Origin: Acidobacteriota bacterium
Lineage (GTDB): Bacteria > Acidobacteriota > Terriglobia > Terriglobales > Acidobacteriaceae
Reading direction: 5' to 3'
Assembly: GCA_019236695.1 (NCBI GenBank)
Contig: JAFAIN010000121.1
Location: 1-38,873 of the forward strand
DNA length: 38,873 nucleotides
The translations under genes and the position numbers were made by a program. A model generated the notes under the pieces. That model was not told where the DNA came from. It searched no databases and saw nothing but the letters and a program-made list of their open reading frames with translations. Of this stretch, positions 38,077 to 38,873 are shown piece after piece; positions within the stretch are counted from its first letter, which is position 1, and each line of letters begins with the position of its first letter.

Positions 38077-38873
38077 TCACAGTTTCTTAACTCGCTGGAC
38101 GTCCCTGACCCCGCGGATGCGGCGCAGCCCGGAAATCACGCGCTCCATGTGCTTCAGATCTTCAATGTCCAGCACCACGTCAATCGTCGCCTGGCTGTTG
38201 GCGGTCCGGGCTTCAATGTTGCGAATGTTGGTATTGTCGTCGCTGATGATGGCCGTAATCTGCTTCAGCATTCCCCGCCGGTCATCGCAGAACACCGTCA
38301 GCTTCACGGGATAACCGCGGGCCGCATCCCGCCCCCACTCGACCGCGATTTTCCGTTCGGCCTCGTACATGAGGTTGACTACGTTCGGGCAGGATCGGGA
38401 ATGGACGGCCACGCCTTTGCCGCGCGTAACGTAGCCCACAATCTCTTCCCCGCGAATTGGATTGCAGCAACGGGCGCGATACACCATGAGGTCCCCGTAT
38501 CCCTTGACCTTGATGGCGCCGTCGCCTCCCGACCCAAAAACCCGGCGCATGACGCTGGAAATTGCGCCTTCGTCCCCTGCTTCCGTCGCGGGCTGGGTCT
38601 GTTCGGTGGTCTCGGGGGCGAGCTTGCCCAGCACCTGGCGCGCCGAATACTTGCCGTATCCCAGGCCCGCGAACAGGTCATCCATGCGGCCAAACCCGTA
38701 ATCCGAGGCCACGCGCTGGAATGCGGAGTCATCGATGTTTTTCAGGGAAACGCGGTAGCGCCGCGCTTCCTTTTCAATCAGCTTGCGCCCAATCTCGATG
38801 GCGCGCTCGCGCTCATGCACGTTCAGCCAGTGCTTGATCTTCTGCCGGGCGCGGGAGGAGCGTACAAATCCAA
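38077..38873 (-). CDS. RelA/SpoT-family (p)ppGpp synthetase/hydrolase, C-terminal part (runs off the window edge)
   Basis: Frame stays open to the window edge upstream of Met 38820, reading 'GFVRSSRARQKIKHWLNVHERERAIEIG'; 'RCCNPIRGEEIVGYVTRGKGVAVHSRSCPNV' and ACT-like C-terminus. Confidence 0.93.
   Translation of the reverse strand, partial: GFVRSSRARQKIKHWLNVHERERAIEIGRKLIEKEARRYRVSLKNIDDSAFQRVASDYGFGRMDDLFAGLGYGKYSARQVLGKLAPETTEQTQPATEAGDEGAISSVMRRVFGSGGDGAIKVKGYGDLMVYRARCCNPIRGEEIVGYVTRGKGVAVHSRSCPNVVNLMYEAERKIAVEWGRDAARGYPVKLTVFCDDRRGMLKQITAIISDDNTNIRNIEARTANSQATIDVVLDIEDLKHMERVISGLRRIRGVRDVQRVKKL

Noticed and set aside
37031-38314. 427-aa plus-strand ORF
   Set aside because: Antisense to endonuclease IV and the RelA/SpoT gene, both clearly coding

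Overview
The window is GC-rich bacterial chromosome, densely coded, with about 28 convincing protein genes. I found no RNA genes, CRISPR arrays or transposases. The core (about 7-27 kb) looks like a surface/exo-polysaccharide locus in two divergent, tightly packed gene runs. The minus run has a heparinase II/III-like protein, a Gfo/Idh/MocA-epimerase fusion, GT4 glycosyltransferases, an epimerase-GT-deacetylase triple fusion, a second Gfo/Idh/MocA oxidoreductase and a deacetylase-like protein. The plus run has a flippase, an O-antigen ligase-like polymerase, a GT4, a FemAB/GNAT-like acyltransferase and a small P-loop kinase. An ATP-grasp/low-molecular-weight protein tyrosine phosphatase fusion and a CE4 deacetylase follow. 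The flanks carry a TetR regulator, CocE/NonD hydrolase, ABC exporter, class I aminotransferase, YihY/BrkB, YvcK/CofD-like, DUF305, LVIVD-repeat protein, DUF488, SelA, penicillin acylase, endonuclease IV and the C-terminal part of a RelA/SpoT gene. The observations most worth a second look are the multidomain fusions (triple fusion, Gfo-epimerase, ATP-grasp-LMW-PTP), a Gfo+epimerase module present twice in different architectures, and a dispersed intergenic repeat family with an 8-bp period, including a 36-nt perfect match between two copies 29 kb apart. All family names come from reading motifs by eye; no searches were run.
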